Below, piece after piece: positions 12,887 through 24,972 of a stretch of 64,000 nt of DNA. Positions within the stretch are counted from its first letter, which is position 1; each line of letters begins with the position of its first letter. The stretch spans positions 14,906,517 to 14,970,516 of the forward strand of contig JAUCBN010000005.1 of the NCBI GenBank assembly GCA_035048815.1, written 5' to 3'. The translations under genes and the position numbers were made by a program. Source of the DNA: Abelmoschus esculentus (Eukaryota; Streptophyta; Magnoliopsida; Malvales; Malvaceae). The notes below the pieces were generated by a model. It was not told the origin of the DNA. It searched no databases and saw only the letters and a list, made by a program, of their open reading frames with translations.

Positions 12887-15800
12887 GAGAATTCGTTTGA
12901 TTTTTGAAAGAAAGGGCTTCATTAAAAAAACCTTATAGCCAGTCACCTCGGGAGGTGTGTTGGCCCCTATGGGGAAAAGAGTATTCAAGTTTTTATTGAG
13001 AAGAAGAGGAGAACCTCTCTGAATTTACAGAAACCCAAATAAAATCGGGAAAGTTACATCCAAAAGAGAGAGAAAGAAAAGAACGCAAAGCTCTAGAAGC
13101 AAGGACATGAGCTACAACATTTGCTTCTCTAGGTACATAACAAATCTTACAATCAGGCAAAGCACCAAGAGTAGAACGAATTTGAGACAATAAAGTTTGC
13201 ACTGTGGAAAGATCATGATGATGGGTGTTGTTAACTTTGTTGGCAATAGAAGCAGAATCGGTCTCAAGGATGACATTAGACCAGCCATTATCAACAACAA
13301 GATTAACTCACTCCAAAATGCAAGAGCTTCAGCTGAAGCTGGATTTAGACAGAAGGCGAGGGGCTTAGAGCATCCACCAAGGACAGAGCCTAAAGAATCC
13401 CGAGCGATGACACCTACAACAGCTCCCTTTAAAATTGGGTAGAAGACGCCATCCGTATTAACCTTAACAAAACCGCGGTCCAGTTTTGTCCATCTAACCT
13501 GAGCAAAGGTTGGCTCAGCTAGTCGGGATCTTAGATGGAGAACATCATTGGCTAATGTATAATTGTCGAAGAGTTTTCGTACGTTAAATACAGTTAACCA
13601 TGGTGGTTGGAGATGATTGTTATGGACAAAGTCATTACGACGATTCAATAAATTCCATAGAATTGTTATCAGGAAGGAGAATTGGTGCAATGAGAGAAAA
13701 CCAGCTATTTCAGAAAGCCACTAGTGGGGGGAGATTGAAGTATTAGAGAAAATACGGCCTCAAAACCCTACCAAACGGAGAGCTTCCATGGCACTAGGAC
13801 AATCCCTTAAAGCTTGAAGGGTAGTTTCAATATCCGTATTACAAATTGGGCAAACCCTAGTACCGAGATTTGCTTGGAGGATTTTGTGGCCAGACGGTAG
13901 GGCATCATGGCTTAATCGCCATCCAAAGGAATGAACCTTAGGCAACGTAGGCAACTTAGAAAGAATTTTCCATAGCATAGAGGGTCTATTAACCGGCCCT
14001 AGTTATAGTTGGAGAAATTGATAACCAGAATGCACCGTATAGATGCCAGAGTCGTGATGATCCCAAAGGATAGTATCTTTCGTATCATTAATGATTGGTA
14101 CATTATGGATTATGTTAGCATCTTTGTGAGAGAAGTAATCTCTCGCCTTGAATTCATCCCATCGGGGTAGATTAGACATCATAAAAAAATCCTGCTCGAA
14201 GAGGGACTTCCTCATTTACTTCATTATCGCTATAAAGGTGTAAAGGTGTAAAGGCTTAGATCCTCCCCAATTGTCGAAGTGGATCTGTATCTGACTTGAC
14301 ATACCTGGTCGTTTAAAGAAGCCATTTCCAAGTTTAGAGATAGCTATACTAAGACCTTTCCAAGCAAAGGAAGATCTTCAAGTGGAATCGGATTTGAGCA
14401 CAGAACCCGATGGATAATATTTGCACTTGTAGACCTGACTAAGAATATTATCAGGCTCATAAATTAGTCTCCAAATTTGTTTACCAAGTAACGTAATGTT
14501 GAAATGGTGAAGATCGCGAAACCCTATACCTACGTATGCTTTCGGTAGACAAATAGTGTCCCACTAAAGCATATGCCATTCACGTTTATCGGCTTTACCC
14601 GACCACCAGTAACGGCGTATCGAAGTAGTCATATCATCGATAATGTTTTGGGATAGAAGGTAATAAGATGTAACATATTGTGAAATTGATTGTACGACAG
14701 ATTTGATGAAAATTTCTCTATCGCTAAAGGAGAGAAAGTGCTTATCCCATTTGCTAAGACGAGCACTCATTTTGTCTCTGGTAAAACCCAAATTTGTTGT
14801 CTTATTCTTCTCAATGAGGAGTGGAACCCCCAAATAAATACCAGGGTCATCGACTTCTCTTACATTAAGGATGTTATTGATTTTTAATCGAAGGGATGTA
14901 GATGTTTTGCGTGAGAAATATATAGTTGATTTTTCAAAATTCACCGTCTGACCAGACGAAATGGCATAAAATACAAAACGTCCTTGAGGTGTTGGATTCT
15001 GTAGTTGTATTCTTAACGAACACCACACAGTCAGCAAAGAGGAGGTGATTTATACGGGCGTCATTCCTTCTAGCACAAAGGCCAGGGAGATTGCCAATAA
15101 CTTTCTCAGCATTGAGCAATGCTGAAATACCTTGAGTACAGAAAAGAAACAAGAAAGGTGAAAGGGGATCTCCTGGTCGAAGCCCTCTCTGAGGTTTAAA
15201 AGGTCATGAAAGAGAATCATTGACACATACTTGAAAAGACACAGAAGAGACACAATTCATGATAAGGGAAACCCATTTGTCATTAAAACCTAGATGGAGC
15301 ATAATTTGTTGTAGAAAAGACCATTCGACACTGTCGAAATTTTTCTCCATGTCCAGTTTTAAACTAGCACCTTTGGTAAGGGATGTCTCGTCAGTATTTA
15401 AAGTGTGGATAAGCTCATGGGCAATGAGAATATTGTCAGTAATGTTCCTACCTTGAACAAAGGCAACTTGATTACCGCCTATACATAAAGGGATGATAGA
15501 TTTCAAATGATTAACCACTTTGGCAACAGTCTTATAGATAACTGTACATAGGCTAATAGGTCTGAGATGTCGCATAGTTGTGGGATCATTAATTTTGGGT
15601 ATAAGAACGATGATAGTACGATTGACCTCTTCCATGCGAACGGACCCACTTAGGAGTCAGAGGTAAAGGTTTATAAAGTCCTGGCCAAGGATATCCCAAT
15701 GTTTCCTAAAGAAATCACTTGGAAATCCGTAAACTCTCGGGGCTTTCCTCGGATCAATATCGCAAAAAGCAGTGGTAATTTCTTCTACTGTGAATTCCTT

Positions 15801-16059
15801 ATTAAAGGTCATTGTTCATGGTCTCAGTAACAATATTTAGAATGTTGTGCAAAATGGAAAATGCAATAGTAGGAGAAGAGGATGAGAAGATAGTCTGGAA
15901 GTAATCAATGGCAGTAGCCATGATGTCTTTCGTGTGCATTTTCCAAATGTTCTCATTGTTGAAAAGCCCAGAAATATAGCATTTTCGTTGATGATTGTTT
16001 GCTCTTGCATGGAAAAAGGAAGTATTTTTGTCATCATATTCTAGCCGGGTTATGCGGTA
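12887..16059 (-). mobile_element. LINE copy 1 (L1-like), 3' part; interrupted by a solo LTR
   Basis: This non-LTR retrotransposon lies on the minus strand, with its 3' end at the left. A short T-rich stretch (about 12898-12905 plus strand, a remnant A-tail) is followed by a conserved untranslated tail and then ORF2 in reverse. It continues at 17517-17806 after the solo LTR. The endonuclease half is missing: the LINE stops at 17806 next to an LTR fragment. It is closely related to copies at 27531, 38866 and 48326. The satellite flank at its 3' end is the same as at copies 2 and 3, so these look like segmental duplicates rather than separate insertions. There are no intact open frames. Confidence 0.9.
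12993..15837 (-). pseudogene. LINE copy 1 ORF2 remnant: RT, zf-RVT, RNase H
   Basis: Domains in reading order run from right to left. The RT N-terminal block and fingers lie around 15200-15835. RT motif A is KLDMEKNFDSVEWSFL at about 15310-15360, altered from the KAFDRVEW seen in copy 3. Motif C reads LLFADCVVF near 15040, so the second catalytic Asp of FADD is lost. The zf-RVT segment (13760-13978) has the WRLSHDALP and CPICN patterns. RNase H (about 12993-13560) has NTDG, an AEALA glutamate and a VPREANVVAHVLA histidine motif. At least one frameshift splits RNase H near 13270, and further frame changes break RT. The order EN-RT-zf-RVT-RNase H is normal for plant L1-type LINEs. The protein cannot be functional. 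Confidence 0.9.
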
Positions 16060-17516
16060 TGATATTGGGGATTCGTTGCTTCAAAAACAATGATCCATTT
16101 TTGAAACGGATCTAGGATAATAGAAAGCAAGTCTCTGCAATAAACACAACATTATGGATGTTAGATTGATGTTAAAACAATAAGAAAACAAAGAAAAAAA
16201 ACTGAAACAAAGAAGAAAAGGGATGAAGGAATTCTGGCAGTTTCTGGAGGTTAATGAAGATGAAATGCTCCGAAGGTTTTCATGGAAGCATTAAAACGTC
16301 CAAAATGGCAGAATTGGATGTTTAAGTTGCTGGAAAATAACAACGACGTTGAACTCGAAAGAACCCGAACAATATACTGAGCGGACCCGAATCGAATACG
16401 TTCTTCGTCAACGGACTTGGACCCTCTAGATAGCGATCTAGGAACTCGAAGTATCAAGGATTTTTCACACTCAAACAAAGTCTGAATTTGTCAAGAAAAG
16501 TTCAATGAAGAACTGAAATTGAGAGAAAATCTCACAAGTGATATTATTCATAAAATGTCTAACCTTGTCATTACAAAATTAAGTAAATATATAGGAATAA
16601 AGGAGAAGTTGGCCAAATTTGAATTTGTGGCCTTAATTCAAATGAAAATTAAAATTTAAATGCCCAAATAACTTCTCCTAGCTCCTAATATCCTTAGCCA
16701 CATGTTTTGGCACTTTTAACACATTAAACATGTGTTTAATGTTTGAATTCGAATAAGAAAACACTCATTCTTATCCAATGTTTCTGATTGGTCTTCAAAG
16801 CAAGGGCCTTGTTTGGCTTGCTTGCTTTTGGACGCCCAAACTTGTGGAAAAGGGTGCTATGTGGGCCCCACATGCATGGCAAATGCGTAGGACACCTGCT
16901 CTTCATGTACGATAGGTTTCAGTTGCTGTAGGTTACTTCAACTTGAATTGAGTTGAGCTGGAAATGTAGATGAGCAGAAACGAACTAGCTAAGAGTGTTA
17001 GGAGCTAAATGGAGCTGGGAGCTAAGTCTCTGAGCTGCCACGAGCTAAGGTGAGCTGCGTGCACACCATTGAGCTTCTTCTGAGCTGAATATAATACACT
17101 TGAGCTGGTATTGAACTGCATACGCTCTCCTGAGCTGGAGATGAGCTGAGTATGCCCACTTGAGCTAAGGTTCTCCTAAGTACCTATATTAGAACAAGGA
17201 AAACACATCTAAAAAGCCTTGTAGTCTTATTTTAACCACACAAACACACTTAAAAACAAATGCAAACATAATTAACATAGTATATACATAAGTAAACACA
17301 CATACTAATATATATACCTAAATGTGTCACATATCAACATGCAACACATTATAAACAACATGTTCTAAGGCATGAACATTCTCAAATGAATCTGAAATGT
17401 TAGCACAAGTAAGGAAAAGAGCTCCCCTGTATTTCTTTACCTTAGAACGTGTGATAGGTCCTGATGGTAAGACCTCCGGATCAACCTGTTGAACTTGACA
17501 TGATGTGCTCACATCA
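16060..17516 (-). mobile_element. Solo LTR (family A) inserted into LINE copy 1
   Basis: This 1457-bp LTR starts TGATATTGGGG and ends GCTCACATCA, and is nearly identical to the LTR at 2640-4088. LINE sequence resumes on the other side (GTTATGCCCAATAGATTTC at about 17520). No PBS, polypurine tract or internal region adjoins it, so it is a solo LTR left by recombination. The five flanking bases are CGGTA and CGCGT, so the target duplication is not clear. Its right end also encodes the PITRSKVKKY-type tail (17327-17530, minus strand). Confidence 0.9.
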
Positions 17517-17806
17517 CGCGTTATGCCCAATAGATTTCTTTCGCATTAAGCAGGCTATCAAGCTCGTTTTTGGTATATATAAAATTATTGATATCAGCAT
17601 TTGAAAGTTGTCGCTTGAGGCACATATTTATAAAGTCAGTTAACTAGTTAATACATTCATATGACTTGATACGTTTGTTTGTTTGCCAAGATTCTAGAAA
17701 ACTACCAATTTCATGAAGTTTAACAATTGTCGTGCTGGATGGGTTAGACCAAATCTCTCTAATCCGAGAAGAGACTTCTAGGTTATCAGCCCAACAATTC
17801 TAATAG
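17517..17806 (-). mobile_element. LINE copy 1, segment between endonuclease and RT
   Basis: This continues LINE copy 1 upstream of RT and matches 48702-48985 in copy 4. The stretch lies between the endonuclease and RT cores and has no catalytic motif. It ends abruptly at 17806, where an LTR tail (17807-17914) begins. The rest of ORF2 is absent. Confidence 0.85.
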
Positions 17807-17914
17807 CCTTGAATAAATAGATTTCCCATGGCCTCTTGGAATTTGTGGGTTTTAGCACGAGTCATTGGTCCAATAGGAGATTCTTCTGATTCATTGTTTG
17901 TTGTGATCATATCA
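17807..17914 (-). mobile_element. LTR tail fragment (family D) encoding a GPMTRAKT peptide
   Basis: This 108-bp piece matches 31454-31561 and ends GATCATATCA, as an LTR end should. On the minus strand it reads from an ATG through PIGPMTRAKTHKFQEAMG to a stop just beyond its left edge. The motif corresponds to GPITRSKAK at the end of the intact polyprotein, so this is the pol C-terminus carried inside another LTR family. Satellite follows directly. Confidence 0.75.
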
Positions 17915-18664
17915 TTGAGCGTATACCGTGATCGATGACCCCTCTCTTTGAACGTACCTTGCGATAAATGACCCCTCTCTTCGAGTACATGTCATAATGC
18001 ACGGTCCCTTTCTTAGAGCGTATACCGTGATGGACGACCCTCTCTCTAAGCACATGTTGCGGTGAATGACACCTCTCTTCAAGCGTATGTCATAATGAAT
18101 GGTCCCTCTCGTTAAGCGTATGGCGTGATGAACGGCCCCTCTCATTGAGCATAATCCCGATGAATGACCCCTATCTTTGAGTGCATGTCTTGGTGAACGT
18201 CCCTCTCTTTGAGCGTATACCGTGATGGACAACTACTCTCTTTGAGCGTATACCGTGACGGACAACTACTCTCTTTGAGCATATGTCACAATGAATTACC
18301 CTTGTCTTCGAGTGCATGTCATAACAAATAGTCCCTTTCTTAGAGCGTACACCGTGATGGATGTCCATTCTCTTTGAGTGTATGTCGCGATGAATGAGCC
18401 CTCTCTTCGAGTGTATGTCATAATGAACAGTCCCTTTCTCAGAGCGTATACCGTGATGGAAGACCCCTCTCTTTGAGCGTATGTCGCGGTGAATGACCCC
18501 TCTCTTCGAAAGCATGTCATAATGAACGGTCCCTCACTTTGTGCGTATGCCGTGATAGACGACCCCTCTCTTTGAGCATATTTCACGATGAATGACCCCT
18601 CTCTTCGAGTGCATGTCATAATGAATGGTCCCTTTCTCAGTGCGTATATCATGATGAAATACCC
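17915..18664. repeat. Satellite block 3 (33/99-bp repeat)
   Basis: This array follows the LTR tail. Variant by variant it matches the satellite at 31562-32180 and, from about 18170 on, the block at 25551-26039. Examples are the ACACCGTGATGGATG subunit and the TTTGTGCGTATGCCG subunit in the same order. It is part of a larger duplication that also includes the flanking LTR pieces. Confidence 0.93.
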
Positions 18665-19331
18665 AAGCTTTGATTGCCCGGAACTTAGAATGCAAGCAAG
18701 CCTTGTATCACGCTTGTTTCCTGAAAAAAAGAATGTTAAAAGATGCTAGAAATAAGATTAGGATGATTCAAGAAGGGGTTATGGTGTAGGGGATGTTGAT
18801 GGTTGATTAAGGAAGGAAATAGAGGTGTTTAAGTAATGTAAATGATATGAAGGAAATAGAGCTCACTCTGGATTCGTGAACTGGAATGAAGTTAGCATCC
18901 GCTTCATTGCGCTGCCTAGGAGTGTTTGGTACATTTTAGTGTTGATCGGAAGCTAGTAAGTGTCTCAAACAACGATTCTTTGTTTTGAGCTCAAATGGTG
19001 CATTCGAGCTAAAACAGAGCTGGCCAATAGGCCCTTAAGCTGTGTTTAACATAACCTGCACATAAACAACTTAAACTAAAAAGTATGATGTTACTAAACA
19101 TGTGTTGAATATTAATAATGCATAATATAAGCTAGATAAAGCTGTGGTTCAATACCAATTACTAAGTTATCAATAGTAATATAAGGAAATAAACATTATA
19201 GGTATATAATATGAGATAGCAAGCGAGTTAGCACATGAATTGAAAAAATAAAGAGGATTTAGTAGAACTCCCTGATTGGACTTGTGTGACTTAGGGTACG
19301 GGCAGAATTAAGGTTGGGTGTGCACAGATCA
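18665..19331 (-). mobile_element. LTR fragment (family C), internally deleted, with LTR 3' edge
   Basis: It matches the LTR at 34202-35893 but lacks the first 40 bp or so and a large internal part (junction near 18858). The right end GTGCACAGATCA is a plausible LTR edge, comparable to GTGCACATATCA at 48325. The left portion is nearly identical to 26080-26260, in keeping with joint duplication of satellite and LTR. Confidence 0.78.
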
Positions 19332-19512
19332 GAACTTTTTGGCTTCTTTTGGGTTAGAAAATTCAAAAGTGATCATAGGATGTCTCAAAGACATTCCCTA
19401 ATCAACTTGATGCTGTCGGACGCCTTTTCTTCCTTAGGTCTTCCTTCTTTACGCTTAGTTTGGATCTTCTCTTGTTTCCAAGCCTCCACACATTGTTTCT
19501 TCAAAATCTTGT
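19332..19512 (-). mobile_element. Short remnant of retroelement internal region
   Basis: This is non-satellite sequence adjoining the LTR edge at 19331. On the minus strand it contains an open stretch ending in a stop near 19400. The peptide is rich in Lys and Glu (it includes KKQCVEAWKQEKIQTKRKEG). A purine-rich tract next to the LTR could be the element's polypurine tract. It is probably the 3' end of the internal region of the family C element. I do not recognise the protein. Satellite resumes at about 19513. Confidence 0.5.
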
Positions 19513-20240
19513 CACTTTCTGAGAGTGTATAACGTGATGGACGACCCCTCTCTCTGAGCGTATGTCGCAGTGAATGACAACTCTCTTCAAGCGTATTTCA
19601 TAATGAACGATTCCTCTATTTGAGCGTATGTTGTGATGGATAACCCCTCTCATTGAGCGTATGTCGTGATGAATGATCCCTCTCTTCGAGTGCATGTCAT
19701 GGGGAACGTTCCCTCTCTATGAGCGTATACCGTGATGGACAACCCCACCCTTTGAGCGTATGTCGCGATGAGTGACCCCTCTCTTTGAGCGTATGTCGCA
19801 TTGAATGACCCCTCTCTTCGAGTGCATGTCATAATGAATGGTCCCTCTCTTTGAGCGTATACCGTCATGGACGACCCCTCTCTTTCAGCGTATGTCGCGA
19901 TGAATGACCCCTCTCTTCGAGTGCATGTCCTTATGAACGGTCCCTTTCTAAGAGCGTATACCGTGATGGACGATCCCTCTATTTGAGTGTACTTCACGGT
20001 GAATGACCCTTTCTTCGAGCGTACATCATAATGAAAAGTCCCTCTCTTTGAGCGTACGCCATGATGGACGACTCCGCTCTTTGAGCGTATGCCGCGATGA
20101 ATGACCCCTATATTCGGGTGCAAGTCATAATGAACGGTTCCTCTTTTTGAGTGTATGGCTTGATGGACGACCCCTCACTTTGAGCGTATGTCGTGATGAA
20201 TGACCACTCTTTTTGAGTGCTTGTTATGGTGAACGGTCCC

Positions 20241-20438
20241 TTTCTTAGAGCGTATACCATGATGGACGACCATTCTCTTTGAGTGTATGTCACGATGAAA
20301 TACCCCTTTCTTAGAGCGTATACCATGATGGACGACCATTCTCTTTGAGTGTATGTCACGATGAAATACCCCTTTCTTAGAGCGTATACCATGATGGACG
20401 ACCATTCTCTTTGAGTGTATGTCACGATGAAATACCCC
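20241..20438. repeat. Three tandem 66-bp units (two-subunit dimers)
   Basis: A 66-bp unit starting TTTCTTAGAGCGTATACC begins at 20241, 20307 and 20373, and the three copies are identical by eye. Each is one type A-like and one type B-like subunit. In the minus-strand frame this gives three identical 22-residue blocks. The perfect identity, compared with 10-20% divergence among neighbouring subunits, indicates very recent unequal exchange or replication slippage. Confidence 0.93.
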
Positions 20439-21594
20439 TTTCTTCGAGTGCATGTCATAATGAAATGTTCCTTTCTTAGAGCGTATACCATGACGGACGA
20501 CCCCTCTCTTCGAGCATATGTCGCGGTGAATGACCCCTCTCTTCAAGTGTATAACATAATGAACAGTCCCTCTCTTTGAGAGGATACCAAGATGGACGAT
20601 CCCTCTCTTTGAGCATATGTCGCAATGAATGACCCCTATCTTCGAGTGCATGTCATAATGAATGGTCTCGTTCTTAGAGCGTATTCCATGATGGATGGTC
20701 CATCTCTTTGAGCGTATTGCGTGATAGATGATCCCTCTCCTTGAGTGTATGTGGCGATGAATGACCCTTATCTTTGAGTACATGTCACATTGAACGGTGG
20801 TTCCTCACTTTGAGCATATGTCGCGATGAATGACTCCTTTTTTCGAGCGTCATATGTCATAATGGTCACTCTCTTTGAGTGTATACCATGATAGACGACC
20901 CTTCTCTTTAAACGTATATTGCGATGAATGACCCCTCTCTACGAGTGCATGTCCTAATGAACGGGCCCTATCTTAGAGCATATACCGTGATGAAGGACCC
21001 CGCTCTTTAAGCGTATGTTGCGTTGAATGACCCATCTCATCGAGCTTATGTCATAACGAATGGCCCCTCTTTGAGCGTATGTCGCGATGAAGGACCCCTA
21101 TTTTCGAGTGCATGTCATAATGAATAGTCCCTCTCTTTGAGCGTATATTGTGATGGACGACCCCTCTCATTGAGCCTATGTTGCGACGAATGATCACTCT
21201 CTTCGATAGAATTTCATAATGAACGGTCTATCTCTTTGAGGGTATACTGTGATGGACGCCACGACACTTTGAGCGTATATCGCGAGTAATAACCCCACTC
21301 TTTGAGTGCATGTCATAAGGCACGGTCCTCTCTTTGAGCGTATACTGTGATCGATGACCCCTCTCTTTGAGCGTATGTTGCGATAAATGACCCCTCTCTT
21401 CAAGAGCATGTCATAATGAACGGTCCCTCACTTTGAGCGTATACCATCATCGACGACCACTCTCTTTGAGCGAATGTCGCGATGAATGACCCCTCTCTTC
21501 GAGTGCATGTCATAATGAACGGTCCCTTTCCTAGAGCGTATACCGTGATGGACGACCCCTCTCTTTGAGAGTATATCGCGATGAATGACCCCTC

Positions 21595-21758
21595 AAATCG
21601 AGTTTTTGAGCATATGTTGCGATGAATGACCCCTCAAATCGAGTTTTTGAGCATATGTTGCGATGAATGACCCCTCAAATCGAGTTTTTGAGCATATGTT
21701 GCGATGAATGACCCCTCAAATCGAGTTTTTGAGCATATGTTGCGATGAATGACCCTTC
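21595..21758. repeat. Four tandem 41-bp units (out-of-register satellite derivative)
   Basis: The unit starts AAATCGAGTTTTTGAGC and recurs at 21595, 21636, 21677 and 21718. It is a 33-bp type B subunit plus about 8 extra bases, so it breaks the multiple-of-three period. A fifth copy sits in the duplicated piece near 21857. The copies are identical by eye apart from the end of the last one. Confidence 0.92.
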
Positions 21759-22835
21759 TCTTCGAGTGCATGTCATGGTGAGAGGTCCCTCTCTTTGAGC
21801 TTATACCTTGATGGAAGACCCCTCTCTTTGAGAGTATGTCGCGATGAATGACCCCTCAAATCGAGTTTTTGAGCATATGTTGCGATGAATGACCCTTCTC
21901 TTCGAGTGCATGTCATGGTGAGAGGTCCCTCTCTTTGAACGTATACCTTGATGGACGACCCCTCTCTTTGAGCGTATGTCGCGATGAGTGACCCTCTCTG
22001 CGAGTGCATGTCATAATGAACAATCACTTTCTTAGAGCGTATACCGTGATGGGCGACACTTCTCTTTGATCGTATGTCGCGATGAATGACCTCTCTCTTC
22101 AAGCGTTTATCATAATGAACGATCCTTCTCTTTGAGTGTATACTGTGATCGATGAACCCTCTCGTTGAACGTATATTGCGATGAATGACCCCTCTATTTG
22201 AGTGCATGTCAAGGTAAACGGTCCAATTGTTAGAGCCTATACCGTGATGGACAACCCTTCTCTTTGAGCGTATGTCGCAGTGACTGACCCCTCACTTCAA
22301 GCGTATGTCATACTGAAGGGTTCCTCTCTTTGAGCGTATGCAGTGATGGACGACCCCTCTCTTTGAGCGTATGTCGCGATGAATGACCCCTCTCTTCGAG
22401 TGCATGTCATAATGAACGATCCCTCTCTTCGAGCATATACCGTGCTGTACTCTGCCACTCTTTGCGTGTATGTTGCGATAATGAACCCTCTCGTCGAGTG
22501 CATGTCATAATGAACGGTCCCTCTCTTTGAGCCTATACCGTGATGGACTCCGCCTCTCATTGAGTGTATGTCGCGCTGAATGACCTCTCTCTTCGATTGC
22601 ATGTCATAACGAATGGTCTATCTCTTTGAGCGTATACCGTGATGGTCGCCGCCGCACTTTGAGCATATATCGCGATCAATGACCCCTCTCTTCGAGTGCA
22701 TGTCATAATGAACGATCCTCTCTTGGAGCGTATACCGTGAGGGACGACACCTCTCTTTGAGAGTATGTCGCGATGAATGACCCCTCTCTTAGAGTGCATG
22801 TCATAATGAACGGTCCCTCTCTTCGAGCTTATACC

Positions 22836-23775
22836 TAGAGGTGGCAAACGGGACATTCGGTTTGGTTTCGGTTTGGTTCATTTCGGGTTTATTTACGTTC
22901 GGTTTAGATTCGGTTTTGATCGGTTCTGGTTTCGGCTTTGATTTTAATTCGGTTATATAATAATTTGGTTCGGTTTAGATATCGGATCGGTGATTTGGGT
23001 CAATATCGGATCTGTTGTTTTCGAGTCGGGTCAATATCGGGTCGAAAGTTTTCGGGTCAGGTCCATGTCGGGTCATTCGGATCAGTTCGGGTCAATTCAA
23101 TCTTTAAATTTTTAGGTTAATTTGGTTTGAGTTGGACTTAAGTATAAATGTAATCATCTATATTATATATAGAATTAATCATATATTCTTGTAAAAATAT
23201 ATCATTTTTTTTTCATATTGGAATTGTTTTGAAAATTTTTTCCTCAGCTTTTATTCGAGTAAAGTCAGTATTGGTAATATAAGGGATAATGCCATTTTTG
23301 TGAATACATGGATTCATTAATAACATTTTGGTCATTTTTATAACACCCCAAATTTTAACAAAAAATAAACTGATTTTTAAAGTAGGAAATGTAATATTAA
23401 AAATTAAATTATTATCAGATGTAGTGATTAATTAGTATTATCATAATAAAAAAAGAAAATAAAATATATATTATTTAATTATTTATCATATTGTTAAAAA
23501 ATAAACTATAGTAAAAATATATTATTCATTCACTTTGACTCAATTATCGGGTTAAAATCGGATTGTTGTTCGGTTTAGATCGGTTTTTAGCAAGTTAATT
23601 TCAGGTTGTTTTCGGTTCGGGTGAAATCGGTTACGGGTTCTTCTAGAATTTGGATCGGTTTCGGTTTCGGTTCGGGTTTTGAATCATGCTAAATTATCTG
23701 TTTCGGTTCGGTTCGGGTTTTGATTCGGGTAAATTGGTTTAATTTTTGGTTCTCGGATCAAGTTTGCCAGGTCTA
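22836..23775. mobile_element. Non-autonomous hAT-like DNA transposon in satellite
   Basis: This 940-bp insert is flanked by CTTATACC (22828-22835) and CGTATACC (23776-23783), an 8-bp target duplication with one mismatch. The site lies in a type A subunit. The ends form an imperfect terminal inverted repeat: TAGAGGTGGCAAAC at the left, and TAGACCTGGCAAAC as the reverse complement of the right end. Subterminal regions carry many CGGTTT/TCGGTT/CGGGTT motifs, and the core (about 23130-23530) is very AT-rich. There is no transposase frame. The 8-bp duplication and GGCAAAC ends point to the hAT superfamily. Confidence 0.85.
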
Positions 23776-24972
23776 CGTATACCGTGATCAATGACCCTCT
23801 CTTTGAGTATATGTTGTGATGAATGACCCTTCTCTTTGAGTGCATGTCAAGATGAACTGTCCCTCTCTTTGAGCGTATACCTTGATGGACTACCCCTCTC
23901 TTTGAGCGTATGTCGCTATGAATGATCCCTCTCTTCGAGTGCATGTCATAATGAACAGTCTCTTTCTTAGAGCGTATACCGTGATTTACGATCCTTCTAT
24001 TTGAGCGTATCTCGCGATGAATGATCCCTCTCTTCAAGAGTATGTCATAATGAACGATCCTTCTCTTCGAGTGTATACCGTGATCGATGACCCCTCTCTT
24101 TTAACGTATATTGCGATGAATGACCCCTCTATTTGAGTGCATGTTATGGTGAAAAGTCCATTTCTTAGAGTGTATATCATGATGGACAACCATTCTGTTG
24201 AACGTATGTTGCGTTAAATGACCCCTCTCTTCAAGCATATGTCATAGTGAACGGTCTCTCTTTGAGCGTATATGGTGATGGACGACCAATCTCTTTGAGC
24301 GCATGTCGCGATGAATGACCCCTTTCTTCGAGTGCATGTCATAAGGAAAAGTCCCTCTCTTTGAGCGTATACTGTGATGGATGCCGCCGCACTTTGAGCT
24401 TATATTGCGATTAATGACCCCTCTCTTCGAGTGATGTCATAATGAACGGTCCCTCTCTTTGAGCGTATACCTCTTCGACTGCATGTCATAGTGAACGATC
24501 CCTTTCTTAGAGTGTATATCGTGATGGACGAGCCCTCTCTCGGAGCGTTTGTCGTGATGAATGCCCCCTTCTTCGAGCATATGCCATAATGAACAGTCCC
24601 TCTCTTTGAGCGTATACCGTGATTGACGACCCCTCTCTTTGAACGTTTTTTGCGATGAATGACCCCTCTCTTCGAGTGCATGTCATGGTGAATGGTCCCT
24701 CTCTTTGAGTGTATACTGTGAGGGACGACAACTCTCTTTGAGCGTATGTCACGATATTTGACCCCTCTCTTCGAGTGCAAGTCATAAGTAATGGTCCCTT
24801 TCTTAGAGCGTATACCGAGATGAACAACCCCTCTCTTTGAGCATATGTCACGATGAATGACCTCTCTCTTCGAGTACATGTCAGTGAATGGTTCTTTTCT
24901 TAGAGTGTTTACCATGATGGACGACCCCTCTCTTTGAGCGTATGTCGCGATGAATGACCCCTCTCTTCGAGT
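23776..24972. repeat. Satellite block 5 (33/99-bp repeat)
   Basis: The A-B-C array resumes in register after the hAT-like insertion and ends at TCTCTTCGAGT, next to an LTR fragment. Several subunits are rearranged near 24420-24480. I see nothing else in it. Confidence 0.93.

Larger units (their letters stand above)
19513..22835. repeat. Satellite block 4 (33/99-bp repeat) with recent local amplifications
   Basis: This is the second-largest array of the A-B-C subunits. It contains three exact 66-bp units (20241-20438), a 41-bp unit amplified four times (21595-21758), and a duplication of about 140 bp (21728-21840 copied to about 21868-21980). These patches are much more homogeneous than their surroundings. 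The array ends at the 8-bp target site of a hAT-like element. Confidence 0.94.

Noticed and set aside
13197..13442. Plus-strand frames within the LINEs (for example 13197-13442, 14690-14887, 54305-54676)
   Set aside because: They lie opposite recognisable ORF2 or Gag-Pol coding sequence and show no features of their own.
16055..17521. 5-bp target duplication for the solo LTR at 16060
   Set aside because: Flanks CGGTA and CGCGT match poorly even when aligned to the uninterrupted LINE, so I do not claim it.
22860..23110. CGGTTT-rich stretch as a telomere-like or separate minisatellite
   Set aside because: It mirrors the other end of the same 940-bp insert and falls within clear terminal repeats and an 8-bp duplication, so it is the subterminal part of the hAT-like element.
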